DNA of 64,000 nucleotides from Saccharina japonica (GCA_008828725.1 MEHQ01000293.1:1-64000); one strand, 5' to 3'; positions 46,740-57,894 are shown, numbered from the stretch's first letter. Notes: a model not told the origin generated them from the sequence alone. Translations and numbers: made by a program.

Positions 46740-48799
46740 GTTCCGTTAATTGCCTTACCTGGTACTCCTTTGGGCTAATATCGCACGTCCTACCCACGCC
46801 CTACCCCCCACGGACGGTGACGCAGGTACCATGGCTTTACCAGCAAGAGGGAAACGCTCAGGCCTGTTCAAGCGAAATATGTGCCCATCAGGACCAACGG
46901 CGCGTTCCCGTGGGTAGTTGAGCCCCTGCAGATGCCACGCATGGCAGATGCTTTGCTTGTTGAATCGACGACGACCGTCAGATTCGGCAGATAGTACGCA
47001 GACCGTTAAGGTACTCGAGATCAGGGAGCGCCACAGGGTGGCTGTGTAGTGGTCAATACCATTGAGGTTTTCGCGCGTTTGCCAAGCTGGTCAAATCAAC
47101 TGGACATTAGATGACAGTGGGTGGATAGAAAAAACCCATCAAAACTTGATTTGGCATCGCGAGGAAGGAAGGCGTACTAACTGTTTTGGGTCCTAGACAA
47201 GCGTTGCCGCGATTTCAAGCACCCGAAGCAGAAGAACGTAATTAGGACTTCAAGTGGGAGTTGCGGGTTGCATGCGCCAGAGACGAAATCAATCAGGCGG
47301 GCTGGTATTCTGGCCCGTCGAGCAAGCAATGATGGTGCGTGTTGAGTGCATGCAGTCTGGAGAGTACTGTCCAGATCAAACCGTACCTGGTATGATGTAC
47401 GACGCGTGCAGCGTCTGAACCGACTCAACCACTTTCAAGGGTACACACCGTCATGACTTCTGAGCGACGCTATTGCTCCGCCCAGAATGCGTATTTCTTG
47501 TGTTGAGCATTCTGCCAATCAAGGTTTCCATGTGTCTGGGTTGTTTCGCGAAACTTATAGGCGTGCTGTTCTTGCGAACTGGATCCGACATTTACGGCCA
47601 GTGCTCTTCAGCGATAAGGGAAGAACTTAAATAGTGTGTATGTTTCTGGGAGCTGTAGGAGCAGTAGGCGACGAAGACTGCTTTCGCGCATCGCCGCCAA
47701 TGAGAATGGACGGGCGCTATTGTCGAGAGGCGAAGCACGAATAATGTCAATACCATGGAGACTGCGTTTGTTCGAGAAAGCACTCTTTTTTTATTTAGAC
47801 CAGGCACAAGAGAATATACGATGGGCACGTCTGTGAATATATACGATGATGCTCTCCATCATGCACGTTCTTCCGCGTACTCGCACCCGTTTCTATTAGC
47901 GTGGTTCACCCGACCGGGATAACTACTCGGTGATGCTCTTGAAGCTGTTATTGCTCAACCGCATCGGTCGCTGCAGACACATGCTTTCTGACATTGAAAA
48001 GTTGGATAAGGGCCATTCTTATCGAGCAGCTTTTCCCCATAATTTCCAATATGTTTTGCCAAAAACAAAAGGAAATCTTGGAAATCTTGAAAATTATGGA
48101 AATGTTGGAAATTCTTCAGAGGGCAAAATGTTTGGAAGGCTTCACGTTCCAATAAATGGGGCAAATATTTGGAAAAAATGGAAATCTAAAAAATTGCGCG
48201 AAAAAAAACATGGAAATTTTGGAAATTTATGGCTCCGATAAGAACGACCCTAAGTAGATTCTCTACATTACAGGCAGGTGCAAAAACGCATAAAAGAGTC
48301 CACAGCATCTATTACTTAAGTTCAAATTGACTGAAATTCTGTATTGAAGGCACGCATTAGTAGAGAGGAATTATGAGGTAAGACTGCCTGATGCATGCAG
48401 TAGCTCGTCCGCGTTTGCAGGGAAAAACAAAAACAAAAAATGAAGTCCCCATGAGCAAATCACCAAAATCACAGCAGTACAGCGAGCGCGACCAACTGGA
48501 GATCACTTGCAACGAAAAAAGTCCGACGCGTTAGCCCAAGCTCGTGCGCTTCTGTAGTTGCCGGTTTGGTGCAAATCAGTCACGCACATCTCTTGTAATC
48601 GGTGGTGCAAAAATACGGTGGTTTCAGACAGAAACAGACACGATACGAACTCGTATATATTACGAGAATGGTAACAAAACCAGCGAAGCCTGTCTATAGG
48701 AAAGAAAAAGCCTCGGTCGCTTCGCTCTCTCGTTTTTGGCGCTCCGCGCCAATTGAATTTAATTGCCGGCTCCAGGTAAGACCATGGGCGTGCGGCCAA
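46740..48799 (-). repeat. unrecognised repeat family, copy D
   Basis: 2,060 bp colinear with the reverse complement of copy A 26,769-30,128, but without the 1,301-bp insertion: the site at 48,198-48,215 is single and intact. D therefore defines the unoccupied form. The left break lies about 15 bp short of the nested hairpin of the other copies. The right end abuts a minisatellite whose unit resembles the sequence next to that hairpin. Confidence 0.85.
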
Positions 48800-48814
48800 A
48801 GTTCTGTACGCCCG

Positions 48815-49190
48815 TGCCACAATACCCGGGGTACGGGTACAACTTTTTTATACCCGTACGTAACTTCTGTAATGTAGGCCTGTGCCACAATACCCGGAAC
48901 TTCTGTGAGTTCTGTAAGACGCTCATACCCGTACCCGGAACTTCTGGAAGTTCTGTACGACATCTATACCCGTACCCGGAACTTCTGTATGTTCTGTACG
49001 CCCCATGCTACAATACCCGGGGTAGGGGTACAACTATTTATAACCGCACGGAACTTCTGTGAATTCTGTACGCATGTGTCACAATACCCGAAACTTTCTG
49101 TGAGTTCTGTAACACTTACATACCCGTACCCGGAACTTCTGTAAGTTCTGTAACACTCCCATACCCGTACCCTAAATCCACAACCCCTAC
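48815..49190 (+). repeat. about 40-bp minisatellite with higher-order copies
   Basis: Units such as TACCCGTACCCGGAACTTCT then GTGAGTTCTGTAA recur about nine times. A larger block with CCACAATACCCGGGGTA and GGGTACAAC recurs at about 48,818 and 49,008. ACTTCTGTGAGTTC also occurs in copies A-C beside their hairpin. Confidence 0.75.
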
Positions 49191-49213
49191 GTACGTACAG
49201 AACATAACCTTGA

Positions 49214-49298
49214 AAATATGGATCAGAACTTCGGTCAGAATCGAAATCGGCCCACAACTTCGAGAGTTAGCGGTTTTTGCACTAATTTCAAGATAAAA
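49214..49298 (+). repeat. 85-bp dispersed repeat, copy 1
   Basis: AACTTCGGTCAGAATCGAAA followed by TCGGCCCACAACTTCG recurs almost unchanged at 50,943-51,027. Part of a longer unidentified repeat; no gene. Confidence 0.75.
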
Positions 49299-49555
49299 AG
49301 CCCAGACGTGATGAAATCGACCAAACAAAAAAAAGGGCCACTGCTGTACGTACAAGGGCTGCGCATCCATTCCGGCGTTTTGTTTGTGTCCGATGTACGT
49401 ACTTATGAGTACGTGCTGCTATTTTCTGGACTGCTGTTGTTGCTATTGCTGCTGTAGATAGGTTATATAAGGACTACTTACTACTATTATTGCTGTTCGT
49501 ACTGGTGCTGCTGTATACTGATTTCACTCTGCCGTTGTTGCAGTTGTTATTGTGG
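49299..49555. other. no gene seen
   Basis: CTGCTGTTGTTGCTATTGCTGCTG-like low-complexity near 49,430-49,510 and otherwise featureless. Confidence 0.5.
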
Positions 49556-49974
49556 GTGGGTTGATCGGTTGGTGCGTCTGTCTGTCGATCGGTTGGTGCG
49601 TACGTACGTGGTTGGGTGGGTGGGTCGGTGGTTGGGTGGTTGGGTGTGAGTGAGTAGATGTCGGTAAGTACGTGAGAGTGGGTGGGTGTCGGTGGGTCGG
49701 TTGATACGTGGTTGGCTGCGTGTGTAGATCGTGACCCAGTTCTTATTTTGTATTTTTGTTTCTGTCCGCTATTATACCGGCCCCGCCCTGGCATGGTTCG
49801 GGGTATACCACTAGTCCTTATTATTTAATACGCTTCGGTAGTGGTGGGGATGGTGACGATTTGGATCTTTAGTTGTATTCTGTTATAATATTGGGTTTCG
49901 ACACGGGCTGCTCCTGAGTGCCACCCGATCCCCCGCGTGCACACAACCGAGCCACGCCCGCCTCACGCATCAGC
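49556..49974 (+). repeat. GGTG-rich tract and shared spacer, first unit
   Basis: GTGGGTGGGTTGATCGGTTGG and related GGTG/GGTC runs (49,553-49,725) are followed by TACCGGCCCCGCCCTGGCAT and ATACGCTTCGGTAGTG. The same order of blocks recurs at 50,280-50,640, so 49.55-50.16 kb and 50.28-50.72 kb are a direct duplication of a composite repeat. Confidence 0.7.
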
Positions 49975-50160
49975 GCAGGTTGACCCCGGCGAAAAAACGG
50001 GCGCCGCCGCCCAACTCGGCGAGCGGGGGGCGTCGCAAGTTGCGATCCCGGGGTTGGCAAATAATCCATGTGTTTCCTTGTGGCTTAGCAGTAGAGCGCT
50101 CGGCTGCAGAGGGCCGAGTCGTGAGTTCGAATCCCACCGGCTCAGTTTTTTTTTCAAGTG
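49975..50160 (+). mobile_element. SINE-like element with tRNA-like tail, copy 2
   Basis: The head GTTGACCCCGGCGAAAAAAC..CTCGGCGAGCGGGGGGCGTC and GGGGTTGGCAAATA matches copy 1. The tail 50,076-50,150 contains GTGGCTTAGCAGTAGAGC (A box), CTCGGCTGCAGAGGGCCGAG and GAGTTCGAATCCC (B box), close to a tRNA-Cys(GCA)-like arrangement. The anticodon loop is three bases too long and there is no acceptor stem partner, so it is tRNA-derived and not a tRNA gene. A T-run follows. Confidence 0.6.
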
Positions 50161-50279
50161 GTTGTGAGTAATCGTATCTGTGTAATGTGGGTTTTTTTTT
50201 TGTTTACTTCAAAATGGTGTTGCTGCGCACGCAGTGACACATCTACAGTGCTGTACGTGCTGCTGTATGTAGTACATTG
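50161..50279. other. short unique spacer
   Basis: T-rich and CTGCTGTA-type words between two composite repeat units. Confidence 0.4.
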
Positions 50280-50720
50280 TGGGTGGGTTGGTCGATTGGT
50301 GGGTGTGTAGATGGTTTGGTGGATGGGTGGGTGGGTGGGTGAATGGGTGGGATGGTGGATCGGTTGGTACGTAGTTGAGTGTTTTCGTGAGTGGTGGCCC
50401 TGTTCTTTGGTACTGTAACATTATCCTGTCCGCTATGATATACCGGCCCTGCTCTGGCATAGTTCGGCGTACCCCTATCCTTATAATATAATACGCTTCG
50501 GTAGTGATGGTGGTGACGTCGTTTGGGATCTTCAGGACTATGCCGGTTTCGGTATGCCCCGCGAGAGACCGGCTCTACCGCGCGCCACCCGACCCCAATC
50601 GGCACCGCACCACCGCCCCGGCCGCCCCACGCGTCGGCCCTCGGTGACCCCGGCGAGAGAACGGGCCCCGGTGCCGAACTCGGCCAGAGAGGATTGGGCG
50701 AAGGCGGCCTCCCGGAGACG
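50280..50720 (+). mobile_element. second composite unit with SINE-like copy 3
   Basis: A GGTGGGTGGGTGGGTG tract, TACCGGCCCTGCTCTGGCAT, ATACGCTTCGGTAGTG, then GGTGACCCCGGCGAGAGAAC and AACTCGGCCAGAGAG. It matches the preceding unit in order. The tRNA-like tail seen at 50,076 is absent or diverged here (the sequence passes into GGAGACGGCTCGCTCC). Confidence 0.6.
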
Positions 50721-50759
50721 GCTCGCTCCGTCCCCTGGAACGGGGCGGATCCGCGGGAA

Positions 50760-51030
50760 GGGAGGGTTCACAGCTTATTCGGAGGGCTTTGCGGCCCGGG
50801 GTCTAACACCCACACTAAGATCAAGTCAAATATCCACAATATCCACACTAATTTCAAGATAAAAATATCCATACCAAAATCAAGAATTGTTTTCGCCATA
50901 CTAAAATCAATATATTGTTTTTCAAAGAGTCCCCAAAATGTGAAAATATGGATCTCCAGAACTTCGGTCAGAATCGAAATCGGCCCACAACTTCGCGAGT
51001 TAGCGCTTTTTGCACTAATTTCAAGGTAAC
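50760..51030 (+). repeat. dispersed repeat containing the 85-bp block, copy 2
   Basis: Several CTAATTTCAAG(A/G)TAA-like words, and the block at 50,943-51,027 shared with 49,214-49,298. No gene. Confidence 0.65.
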
Positions 51031-51057
51031 AATACATAGACCGAAAAGGGTGAAGTG

Positions 51058-51660
51058 TCAGAGTCATGTCACAGTGTTTTGGTGGCTCGCTTTGACGAGG
51101 AATTGGTTTGCAGGAGTCGTGTGTTTGTGGGAGCGAAGTCACAGTGTTTTGGTGGCTCGCTTCGGCGAGAAATTGGTTTGCGGGAGTCGTGTGTTGGTGG
51201 GAGCGAAGTCACTGTGTGTTGGTGGCTCGCTTTGGCGAGGAATTGTTTTGCGGGATTAGTATGATGGTGGGAGCGAGATCACAGTGATTTGGTGGCTCGC
51301 TTTGGCGAGAAATTGGTTTGCGGGAGTCGTGTGTTTGTGGGAGCGAAGTGACAGTGTTTTGGTGGCTCGCTTTGGCGAGAAATTGGTTTGCGGGAGTCGT
51401 GTGTTTGTGGGAGCGAAGTCACAGTGTTTTGGTGGCTCGCTTTAACGAGAAATTAGTTTGCGGGAGTCGTGTGTTGGTGGGAGCGAAGTCACAGTGTTTT
51501 GGTGGCTCGCTTTGGCGAGTAATTGGTTTGCGGGAGTCGTATGTTGGTGGGAGCGAAGTCACAGTGTTTTGGTGGCTCGCTTTGGCGAGGAATTGGTTTA
51601 CGGGAGTCGTGTGTTGGTGGGAGCGAAGTCACAGTGTTTTTGTGGCTCGCTTTGGCTTGG
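51058..51660 (+). repeat. 70-bp tandem array, 9 copies, each with a hairpin
   Basis: TTGGTGGCTCGCTT recurs at exactly 70-bp steps from about 51,078 to 51,638. Each unit contains CTCGCTTTGGCGAG, a perfect 5-bp stem with a TTTG loop, and TGTGTTGGTGGGAGCGAAGT. The array lies just beyond the 3' end of the minus-strand Helitron gene, where rolling-circle elements often have hairpins. Because 70 is not a multiple of 3, the open frames across it are chance. Confidence 0.92.
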
Positions 51661-51685
51661 CTTAGGCGGCTCGCGCCCGAGACGT
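51661..51685 (-). other. candidate Helitron 3' end (hairpin plus CTAA)
   Basis: On the minus strand CTCGGGCGCGAG (a 4-bp stem with GGCG loop) is followed by CCGC and CTAA, the hairpin-CTRR layout of Helitron 3' ends. The next base is G where T is expected, so this is only a candidate. Confidence 0.25.
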
Positions 51686-53473
51686 GTGCAGACAGGAGCG
51701 AACTCCCAGTCTTGTCGTAACACGCATGAAACCGCAGTTGTCGCTTTCACTATATCACATTTTTGTTATTATTCGCGTTATGAGTTAAGTGCATACGTTC
51801 CCTGAGGACGTGTAATAGTCGGCCACACTCCACCCCAAAGTATAGGACTCAAGTAGGCCTTGCTTGAATCCCATAACGTGGCATATTTCACAACTCTCCC
51901 CCCCGTCTCTACTTCGACCGTCGCCGGGGCTCTGTTTCGCATGTCGTCCAGAGCCTTGATTGCATCCAGCGGGGGCTGGAAGGCGTCCTTAAGAAATGTT
52001 TTCGCCTCGTCTCTATCGTCGACGACAGTATCGGGGAGTACGAGGAAAAGCCCCTTTAGGCTCTGCGCTCTCGACACTGCGGTGTAGCCTTGTCCCTGCG
52101 CGAAGAACCCTCTAAGCGGTATCCACGGTGCTACTCGTTCAAACCCTCCCCCCTGATCCCTGTGTACGGTCATGCGTGCGGCGACCATAAGAGACCATTG
52201 AGTCACGGTGTAAGCCCCACTTACGGCGGCACCTCGACAGTAAGGCACTCATACGTTTTGCTCTTGGAAAGGTTGAATCTTCGCGATTGTGCCCTTTGCC
52301 TTTCCAGTAGTAAGTTCTATGACCACCCATGCCGGTCGTTTGCACGCAGGATCAGTTTCGTCCGTTTGCGCATCCAAGGAAGCGTCGGTGTCTTCCCAGT
52401 CTCGTACAATCCCGCACCTGGCGTTGACGATCCCTTTGCGTTGGTCCACGTTCTTGGTGATGACGACCTGATATGGAGTCAAGGTCAAGGCAGATGGCAC
52501 GTAGGAACCGACGGCAGCATGAGAGAGTGTTAATTTGTAGTTCACGCATGCAACTTGGTCAACGGTCTTGGTTACGACGACATGGATAAGGGAAGGGGAA
52601 TGCAGGTGGAACTTTGTAAACGCGTGTCCTCACCTTGAGACCCCGTCGCAGCACGAGTATTTCCGGCAGGTCGGCGTACTCCAATACTATCTGTTGACGT
52701 CCTTTGCCGCATTTGAGCTTGGCACCGTTAAGCTTAACGAACGCCTGCGCGTGCACCGTCCTTGTTTCCTCGGAAGAGGCTCTCAAAGCAAGCAGATGGT
52801 CCTCATTAAGCTCGTAACACTGAGGTACCGTATCTCCTGCCTCGGGATTACTTCGCTTGTAAGGAGCAATGCAGGGGGTCGCTTCCGTTGCGGCGACGAG
52901 GGCGTTCTTTGTGTTGCACGGGAGGTGTTCGTTTCCCGGAAGCCCCACAACGCGCTCTAAGAGGACGTCCCAGGCAGAACCGTCGACGACACCATCGTGT
53001 AGCTCGTCTAGACATTCTTGCATTTTTGGGTCTCCCTTTTGCCTGTAGTTCTCCCACAACTCATGCATGAGGATTTTTCCCCACAAAGCCAAGACGTAGA
53101 CGGCGCAGTTGTTGTACACCACACCGAACAGACGAGGCGGTACAGGCGGTAGTTGACACAGATCCCCAATGGCGACGATGGTTCTTCCCCCGAAAGGAAG
53201 TATTTTTTTGCCTGGCAAAGCCGCTCGTGATCCATGGCCGCAAGTAGGTGAGCTGTGGCCATTGAGAGTTCGTCTATGATGACGACGTGAATCGTCTGAA
53301 TGGCGGGCTATGCGTTTGGAGGGGTCCAGGCGTGATTCGAATCCTCTGGATAGCTGCAAGAACCTGTAAATGGTGACGCCCCCTATATTTCCCGCCGCAG
53401 TGGCAGTGGTGCCAGTGACGGCTACACGCTGCCCCATTGAGCGGTATGCATCAACCAGGAATCGCGCGAGGTG

Positions 53474-53497
53474 CGATTTTCCTAATCCTGCTCTGCC
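53474..53497 (-). other. helicase Walker A motif
   Basis: Encodes GRAGLGKS, the P-loop of SF1B PIF1-like helicases, preceded by ALYYLS and followed about 20 residues later by VAVTGTTATAAGNI. This motif is intact, unlike the region downstream with frameshifts. Confidence 0.9.
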
Positions 53498-54670
53498 GCT
53501 TAAGTAGTAGAGCGCAGGTGGACTTGCCAAAGCTACGACGGTGAACTCTCTTTGTGACTGAGATAGAGTGTTGAAATCGGGTGGAGTTTTGACAGAGAGT
53601 GAATCGGGGTCTGAGCACAACCATGTAGCTATTTCTTTCCTGGTAGCTGTGTTCGGTAGCTCGCCGTCGTCCCCTAGGTCATCATCCTCGTCGCCGCCGT
53701 CCAGGGCCCTGAGCTGCATGATGTCATCGACCTCTTGCAAAGTTGCCGCCCGTCGAACGCTGCCAACCTGGAACATGGGTTAATGTCGGCGATTTGTGTG
53801 TTAAGCGTGTGTGTTCGGGTTCGTTGGCTGAAAGTAGGATCTAGTTCGAGAAATGCAGTTCCGACATTGCCACGAACGTGTAGTCTATGGACCAAAGCTT
53901 AGGCGCACCTTTTGTCTCATGAAGTCCGCATCAAGGGCGGCGAGGATACTCGATGAGGCTGTCGTTGGCACTGTCGTTCGCTTAGTGAAGACGTTGTTGA
54001 GTTCGCAATGTCGTTTGTAGGTGCCTTCTTCGTTGATTAAGTCGGGGATGTTACGGAACGGTGCAGAAAGGAGTAGGTGGTGATAGTAGAACTGCTCGTA
54101 CGGTAGTTTGTCTGGCCGATAGCACTAAATTCCGAGGATCCTGAACTTCCCTTGTCTTCGTTTTCAGTACACTAAGCCTTCCTCGTGGTTGAAGTAGAGA
54201 GCGCATTGTGTTGGAACACGCGGGCTGTCTTCATCCGCCACCTCCCATTCCTTCCAGAATTCCCGGTAGCCGATGGTGTCGAAGTCTACGTCATCGTCGG
54301 TGACGTCGTCGCCCTCGCCGAACTTAACCAGGCCTTTTGCGCGTTTGCAGTACTTCTGTACCATACCATCCCCAACCCCGCCCTGATCTTAGCCGGCCTG
54401 TCCCTCGTCGCCTCGCTGCAAAACGACGCGCCTGAGGTGTGGCAACCACGTGTCCAAGTATCTGTACATTCTAGATTTACGGCACATGGCCTGCCCCGAG
54501 AGTAAAAGGGTGGCCTCTGATAAAGCGATCTTCCTACCCCAAACGTAAGGCAGTTACTTTTGGTTAACTGACTGTAGTCCGCCCTGCAAGTGGCCGTTAC
54601 GTGGCAACTGCGAATCTTCGACGGTGTCAAAGGGGTCCGAAACTTTCCCCTGGGGTTCTACCTTCGCGGC

Positions 54671-54685
54671 GTACTTGACAAGGTA
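54671..54685 (-). other. Rep catalytic tyrosine pair
   Basis: Encodes YLVKY. Two tyrosines four residues apart (codons 54,683-54,685 and 54,671-54,673) within PAYLVKYAAK match the Y2 active site of Helitron Rep proteins, which forms the covalent link to DNA. Confidence 0.8.
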
Positions 54686-55341
54686 CGCCGGGAAGCTGGC
54701 CTTTGTCACGACCTGGTCATTGCCATGCGTGGGGTATGCTGCCAACGTTATAGGATGGTATGGCGAAACCCGCGCGGCCTCGCGCCTAAGGCGCGTTTAC
54801 CCGTGCCGGTCATCTAGACGGCAGCGGCCACTTGCGTCCACCTGAGGGCACCATTCATCGCACTCGTGCGGAGAGTCTCTGGTAGCCTTTTGTGGAAACG
54901 GATAACCTTTGGCGCAGCGCATGTCGGGGTGGTGCGCGGGTAAACCCTCCTCTTCGCTGCACCTCTTCCCGCACGCATTTGGATCGCACCTTGCGTGACA
55001 ATTGGCTCTCAGGACTACTTGCCGCAGCCGCTGAACGAACGGGTGCGATCGGCGCGGAACCCTGGCAAGGGCGAACTTCTTTGGAAGATCCTCGCCCCTG
55101 AATTGCACCGGTAATAGGAGTATGCGTTCATGAGAGTAGATGTTAGTAAAGCATGTATGTGCCTTAGGATTCACCTGTGCTAAAATCCCGGCAGCCGACA
55201 AGAGCGATGGATCAAAAGTCGAGTTCAAAAGTAGAATCCAAGTGCTCACCTACCCCCCCCGTCGCTGCCCTCGTCGTCGCTCCCCCTATTTTCATTCGAA
55301 GTGGACGTAAGGCGCGGGTTCTCTTTGATCCACAGTAGAAG

Positions 55342-55350
55342 GTGAAGGTG
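55342..55350 (-). other. Rep HUH metal-binding motif
   Basis: Encodes H-L-H within EEQGRGRLHLHLLLW, the two-histidine signature of HUH endonucleases. It lies in an exon beginning after an acceptor near 55,470, upstream of the tyrosine pair as in known Helitrons. Confidence 0.85.
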
Positions 55351-57894
55351 CAACCTTCCCCGACCCTGTTCTTCGAACCTAAACCAAACGTCTTGTATTT
55401 CTCCGTAGACGCTGGTTTCCCCCTTTACAAACGAGCGGATGCACGTTAACCCGGGCGTGTAAGTAAAGTGTGTTCATGCCCTAAGTGTGGTGTTTGTGGA
55501 CTAGACTCAGTTATAGACGATGAGACTAGAACACACGTGTTGTTCTCTACGCGAGTGTTACCGTGCGTACCTTTTCAGCCACTCCATGACGTTGCGACGC
55601 CAGTGACGTGTGACCTCGACCTGGTACTTGGGCCACTCGGTTCCCATTTTGTTCGCCGGACATCCGAGGAAGCTAAGAAGTGCCTTCATGTCGTCGGATC
55701 CTTCATGACACGTTTTGGTGATGAATACGTCGGGTCGCCCGACGCTGGGGCTATCCACCATCGCCAGTAGTTCCTTTAACTTTAGTGCCCAGTACGCCCT
55801 TCCCCCTGCAATCGTAGTGGGGAAAGCCTGCGTAATCCGTTCAAGGCCGTGCAACATAGGGAGCTTGCCATCCTCGCCGGGCCGTGTTGTCGATGTAGGC
55901 TGCCCGCCACAGTGCGGGAAAACGGATAAGCCTTGACGCAGGAAGTGCTTGCCACGCTTGCAAGTGTCACCACCCGCGGCAGCCGTGCACGTCGAGCAGT
56001 GTTTACCCGAATGAAGAGGTATGCCCCTGGCTCTGCAAACCCGTGCGACGGCATCGTAGTTCTCCTTGTCGCGTTCAGCTTTGGTGTCGTTGTCTCATCG
56101 CTGCATGAATCCTTCGCCTGCCGCCTCTACGTTGCTGTATGTAGTAGAACGAGTGTTTGCGCGATGAAGGCCTTGCGTAGTCTTGTCGTCAACAGCAGCA
56201 AACAGGTTGGTTTCCCCGGGTTCCGGAATCACGGGTCGGCCTGCAGCATGCGCGTCGTTATGTAAGCCGCATGTTCCATCGTGTCCAAGTTGTTGGGGCC
56301 ATGCACTCCCTTCGTGTATCCCCCCATACCGAAGGGGAAGAGGTGTACGGACCTCAGCAACTCCATGCAATGCTCGCTGTCCTTGGCGTTGCCTGTGTAG
56401 GGGTCGTAAAACACGGAGAACGCCCTGCTTTGTCCTCCCTGTTCACTAGTTCCTGGTGTGAAAGCTGGAGCAGGTGTAGGAGTAGGGTCCTGGGAAGAAG
56501 TTCTCGGCAAAACCTCTCCGGTTACGAGCTGATTTAGACGTAGGTCGTTGTTGTGTGTCTCTGCCATTTGCTGCACGTCTGATGGAAGGACCAAGCCCTG
56601 TACGTCGCAGGTTGAATCGCCACCTCTCCCTCTTGGGCAAGCGAGGGAAGGAAATGCGCTCGGAATGTCTGCGTCGGGTAGATTTGTATCTGTCTGGCTG
56701 AGTTGCTTTTGGTGCGTGTCCCACAGGGTGAGGTAATTCCGCACCAAAGGGTTGTGTTCATTGAGCCTTGCAACCGCGGCGTCCACATTGTCTGGTCTGA
56801 TCCCGCCCGTCTTTTCCGGGTCGATGGCAATAGAACCCACAGAACCGTCGAAGTCGGTGGGGACGCATTCCGCTGCGCCTTTCAGGATCTCGTATCCACT
56901 CCCGACGCCACCACCTCCCTTGAAGAGGCAATATCGCATCCGTAACAGAGCTAACGCTCTACGCTCTGCTGCGGCAAGGCACTCTATAACGGTAGGGACG
57001 CTGCCAATGGCGTCGAACACCCACTCTTTCCGCCCCTCAGCCTTGGAATGCCACCGGCAGAATGCGTATTGCTGCCCTTTACAGTTTAAATCACGAGTGG
57101 ATCTAGCCGCATACCCGGCACATGGGCGTATGCCGTGGACGCTCTACACGCGGTGGTCTATCCCTCCTCCAACCCGTCAGCACTGACCCATTTGACATCT
57201 TCGGGGTACAAGGTTATGCTGCAGTAATTGCACATAACGTTGGGCAATTGGAGGCAAAACCGATGGAAAGTGGTTATTCGATTGGGGGTGGCATTGTCGG
57301 GCAGCAGTTGGTAGTCTGCGACATTGACGTCGTCGTCGCCGCGCGAGGAGGCACCTTCGTCGACCTTACCAGGTCGAAGCAAGTTTTCGTGCGGCCAGGG
57401 GTGGCTGTGGTTTTGCACAGGCGTGACCCCAGCCGACGTACCCTGGAACAGAGGTACATCGGCGAGAGTTGGGGCGAATATCTTGGACACTCCATAACCC
57501 TTTTTCAGCGTGATCTCAGTCATGTATTCATACTCATGACCGTTTGCCGTCCCTATAACTACGTCTGGCGGCCTTGGAGGGCATGGCTAAGCGGTCTGTC
57601 TTTGCTGTCCTTCCGGCTTGAGCGCTGTGTCCTTTGCTGCATTGGCGTATGGGTTGTCCTTGACCCTCGGGTCGCCAGCTCTGGCGGCGTCAATCGAATC
57701 CCACAGTGAGCCGAAGTTAGTCGGCGGACCCTGCCGTTTAAAGTGAAGGGAGACCTAAGTTCAGTGTCCCCGCCAAATGTTAACGTGGTGAAAATGAGCA
57801 GTGCAACGGGTTACAATGTGTGCTTGTTTATTCAGTTGAGAGGAGGTCGTGTTACGATGAGCCGACAGGTATTGTGCTTGACGTTAACACTAAC

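Larger units (their letters stand above)
51778..57735 (-). pseudogene. Helitron RepHel transposase (Rep nuclease plus PIF1-like helicase), decayed
   Basis: Rolling-circle transposase. N-terminal exon 57,188-57,735 has a Cys pair (CNYCSITLYPEDVKW). The exon from 57,143 has YLTLWD and HLFPFGMGGY of the Helitron-like N-terminal domain. Rep follows: GRLHLHLLLWI (HUH motif, 55,342-55,350), a Cys-rich stretch (about 54,870-55,010) and AYLVKYAAK (paired tyrosines, 54,671-54,685). The helicase exon 52,634-53,767 has Walker A GRAGLGKS (53,474-53,497), IDELSM (53,260-53,277) and GDLCQLPP (about 53,145-53,168). The C-terminal exon (51,778-52,545) has VVITKNVD, TVHRDQG and AVSRAQSL. Probable introns have GT..AG ends, e.g. 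53,768-53,908 (141 bp). It is broken: in-frame stops at 57,587, 56,229, 54,797, 54,554, 54,389, 54,164, 54,125 and 52,249, and two compensating frameshifts in the helicase (about 53,305 and the A7 run at 53,203-53,209). Some of these stops could fall in unrecognised introns. The frame near 56,095-56,230 is unclear. Confidence 0.9.

Noticed and set aside
50076..50150. tRNA-Cys gene
   Set aside because: A and B boxes and a GCA-containing loop are present, but the anticodon loop is too long and no acceptor stem can form; treated as a SINE part.
51318..51805. 115-codon plus-strand frames with repeated WWLA peptides
   Set aside because: Frames follow the 70-bp array (three units make 210 bp); no start, domain or transcript signal.
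52139..57186. Plus-strand open frames of 75-195 codons
   Set aside because: They mirror the minus-strand Helitron coding region and show no domains.
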